Of a stretch of 64,000 bases of DNA, positions 63,170-64,000 are shown in pieces. The translations under genes and the position numbers were made by a program. The stretch comes from an uncultured bacterium. GTDB lineage: Bacteria; Actinomycetota; Coriobacteriia; Coriobacteriales; Coriobacteriaceae. The notes under the pieces were generated by a model. That model was not told the origin of the DNA. It searched no databases and was given only the letters and a program-made list of their open reading frames with translations. The DNA lies in assembly GCA_905215525.1 (NCBI GenBank), contig CAJMQJ010000005.1, forward strand, positions 62,001 through 126,000, in the 5' to 3' direction. The first letter of the stretch is position 1, and each line of letters begins with the position of its first letter.

Positions 63170-64000
63170 TAACGATTCCTGCCGTGGCAGTACTTAAACT
63201 TCTTGCCGCTACCGCAGGGGCACGGGTCGTTGCGGCCCACGTTGACGTACGGATCGTCGCTCTCGTCCTTGCGGTAGGTGGTCACCTTGCCACCGTTGTT
63301 GACGGCAGCCGGGCCTCCCTGGACGGCCGTACGGGCCTGCACCTGTGCCTGCTTGCGCAGCACCGAGTTGCCGTTATCGCCATCGACGTCGGCGGGGCCG
63401 GAGAAGCGCGCGCCCTCGAGTGCGGGGTCCTCCTTGTGCTCCACGGCGTGCGGGGCGGCCTTGATCTCGATGCGCAGGACGGTGCGCAGGTAATCCTCAT
63501 ACATGGTGTCGACGAGCATCTGGAAGGCACCATAAGCCTCGGTCTTGTACTCAACCAGCGGGTCGCGCTGACCAAAGCCGCGCAGTCCGATACCGGTCTT
63601 GAGGTAGTCCATCTCCTGCAGGTAGTTCATCCAGCGGGTATCGATGACGCGCAGCATGACCTGGGTGTTGAGCTCGCGCATCAGGTCCTCGCCCAAGCGC
63701 TCGGCCTTCATGTTGTAGCACTTCTCTACGTAAGCCAGGACATCGGCAGCCAGAGCCTCATAATCCTCGTCGGGGAACTTCGGCGTATCGATGTGGCCGG
63801 TGAGCTCCACAACCCACTTGCGCAGGCCCTCCAGGTCGCGCTCGCCATCGTGACTGTCCTTGGTGCAGAACTCCTGAACGCAGCGGTACACGGTGTCGTG
63901 CATGACCTCGGTGATGTGGTCGGTCAGGTCCTTGCCGTCCAGAATCTTATTGCGCTCAGCGTAGATGACCTGGCGCTGCTTGTTCATGACGTCGTCGTAC
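63169..64000 (-). CDS. secA: preprotein translocase ATPase SecA, C-terminal part
   Basis: C-terminal 277 residues of the Sec motor; the rest lies beyond the window. 'YDDVMNKQRQVIYAERNKIL' and 'RWMNYLQEMDYLKTGIGLRGFGQRDPLVEYK' belong to the helical scaffold. The C-terminal zinc-binding motif CPCGSGKKFKYCHG (SecB/ribosome-binding type) is intact. It directly precedes prfB, an arrangement common in actinobacteria and firmicutes. Confidence 0.97.
   Translation of the reverse strand, partial: YDDVMNKQRQVIYAERNKILDGKDLTDHITEVMHDTVYRCVQEFCTKDSHDGERDLEGLRKWVVELTGHIDTPKFPDEDYEALAADVLAYVEKCYNMKAERLGEDLMRELNTQVMLRVIDTRWMNYLQEMDYLKTGIGLRGFGQRDPLVEYKTEAYGAFQMLVDTMYEDYLRTVLRIEIKAAPHAVEHKEDPALEGARFSGPADVDGDNGNSVLRKQAQVQARTAVQGGPAAVNNGGKVTTYRKDESDDPYVNVGRNDPCPCGSGKKFKYCHGRNR

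Overview
The window looks like about 64 kb of chromosome from a high-GC anaerobic gut actinobacterium of the class Coriobacteriia. Collinsella or a close relative is my best guess, at moderate confidence. Support: high GC, the actinobacterial order secA-prfB...ftsE-ftsX...smpB, an NAD(P)H-linked [FeFe] hydrogenase, several PTS sugar operons, rubredoxin and flavoredoxin electron carriers, and no respiratory chain genes. No rRNA, CRISPR array or prophage is visible. Two tRNA genes (Glu-CUC, Gln-CUG) lie near 46.7 kb.

Layout. 0-4.9 kb: cysK (cut by the window edge), mnmA, an M42 aminopeptidase and a FucO-like iron alcohol dehydrogenase. 5.1-6.0 kb: a small AT-rich island with a LURP-one-like gene. 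6-10.5 kb: a DUF1275 membrane protein, a YgiQ-type radical SAM protein, a CPBP protease and an orphan DinJ/RelB antitoxin. 10.5-16.6 kb: one operon with a NuoF-GltD fusion flavoprotein, an [FeFe] hydrogenase, a lipoprotein binding protein and a fused permease-ATPase. 16.8-21.3 kb: a phospho-alpha-glucoside PTS operon (EIIA, LicT-type antiterminator, EIICB, GH4 hydrolase). 21.7-23.9 kb: a DEAD-box helicase with a long Arg/Gly tail. 24.4-27.7 kb: an FHA protein and a Ser/Thr kinase. 28.1-31.2 kb: a copper cassette (copA, copZ, csoR) with a CsoR operator. 31.3-37.4 kb: a zinc-ribbon membrane protein, an amidohydrolase, an AbiEi-like/nuclease protein, an unknown gene and gltD. 37.4-44.9 kb: gltB, mntH, rubredoxin and flavoredoxin. 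45.1-46.5 kb: smpB and a TPR gene. 47-52.5 kb: a small hypothetical gene, an ArsC/Spx-like gene and a complete MurNAc catabolic operon (murR, murQ, murP, mupG). 52.7-58.6 kb: a VanZ-like gene, a serine recombinase, rnr, ftsX and ftsE. 59-64 kb: split transketolase, yitT, prfB and the end of secA.

The most unusual content is a repeat system that I do not recognise. Fifteen elements of exactly 57 bp (15-bp inverted arms around a 27-nt semi-variable core) occur in six short arrays with an 80/81-bp period. The arrays sit in pairs that bracket three gene blocks: FHA plus kinase, AbiEi-like, and mntH. Further hairpin families with different arms share a CAAA-containing core. A second notable observation is that release factor 2 carries Ser-Pro-Thr in place of the usual Ser-Pro-Phe stop-codon recognition tripeptide.

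Start codons were chosen mainly from Shine-Dalgarno spacing and often lie inside the longest open frame. Family names come from recognised motifs, not from database searches.
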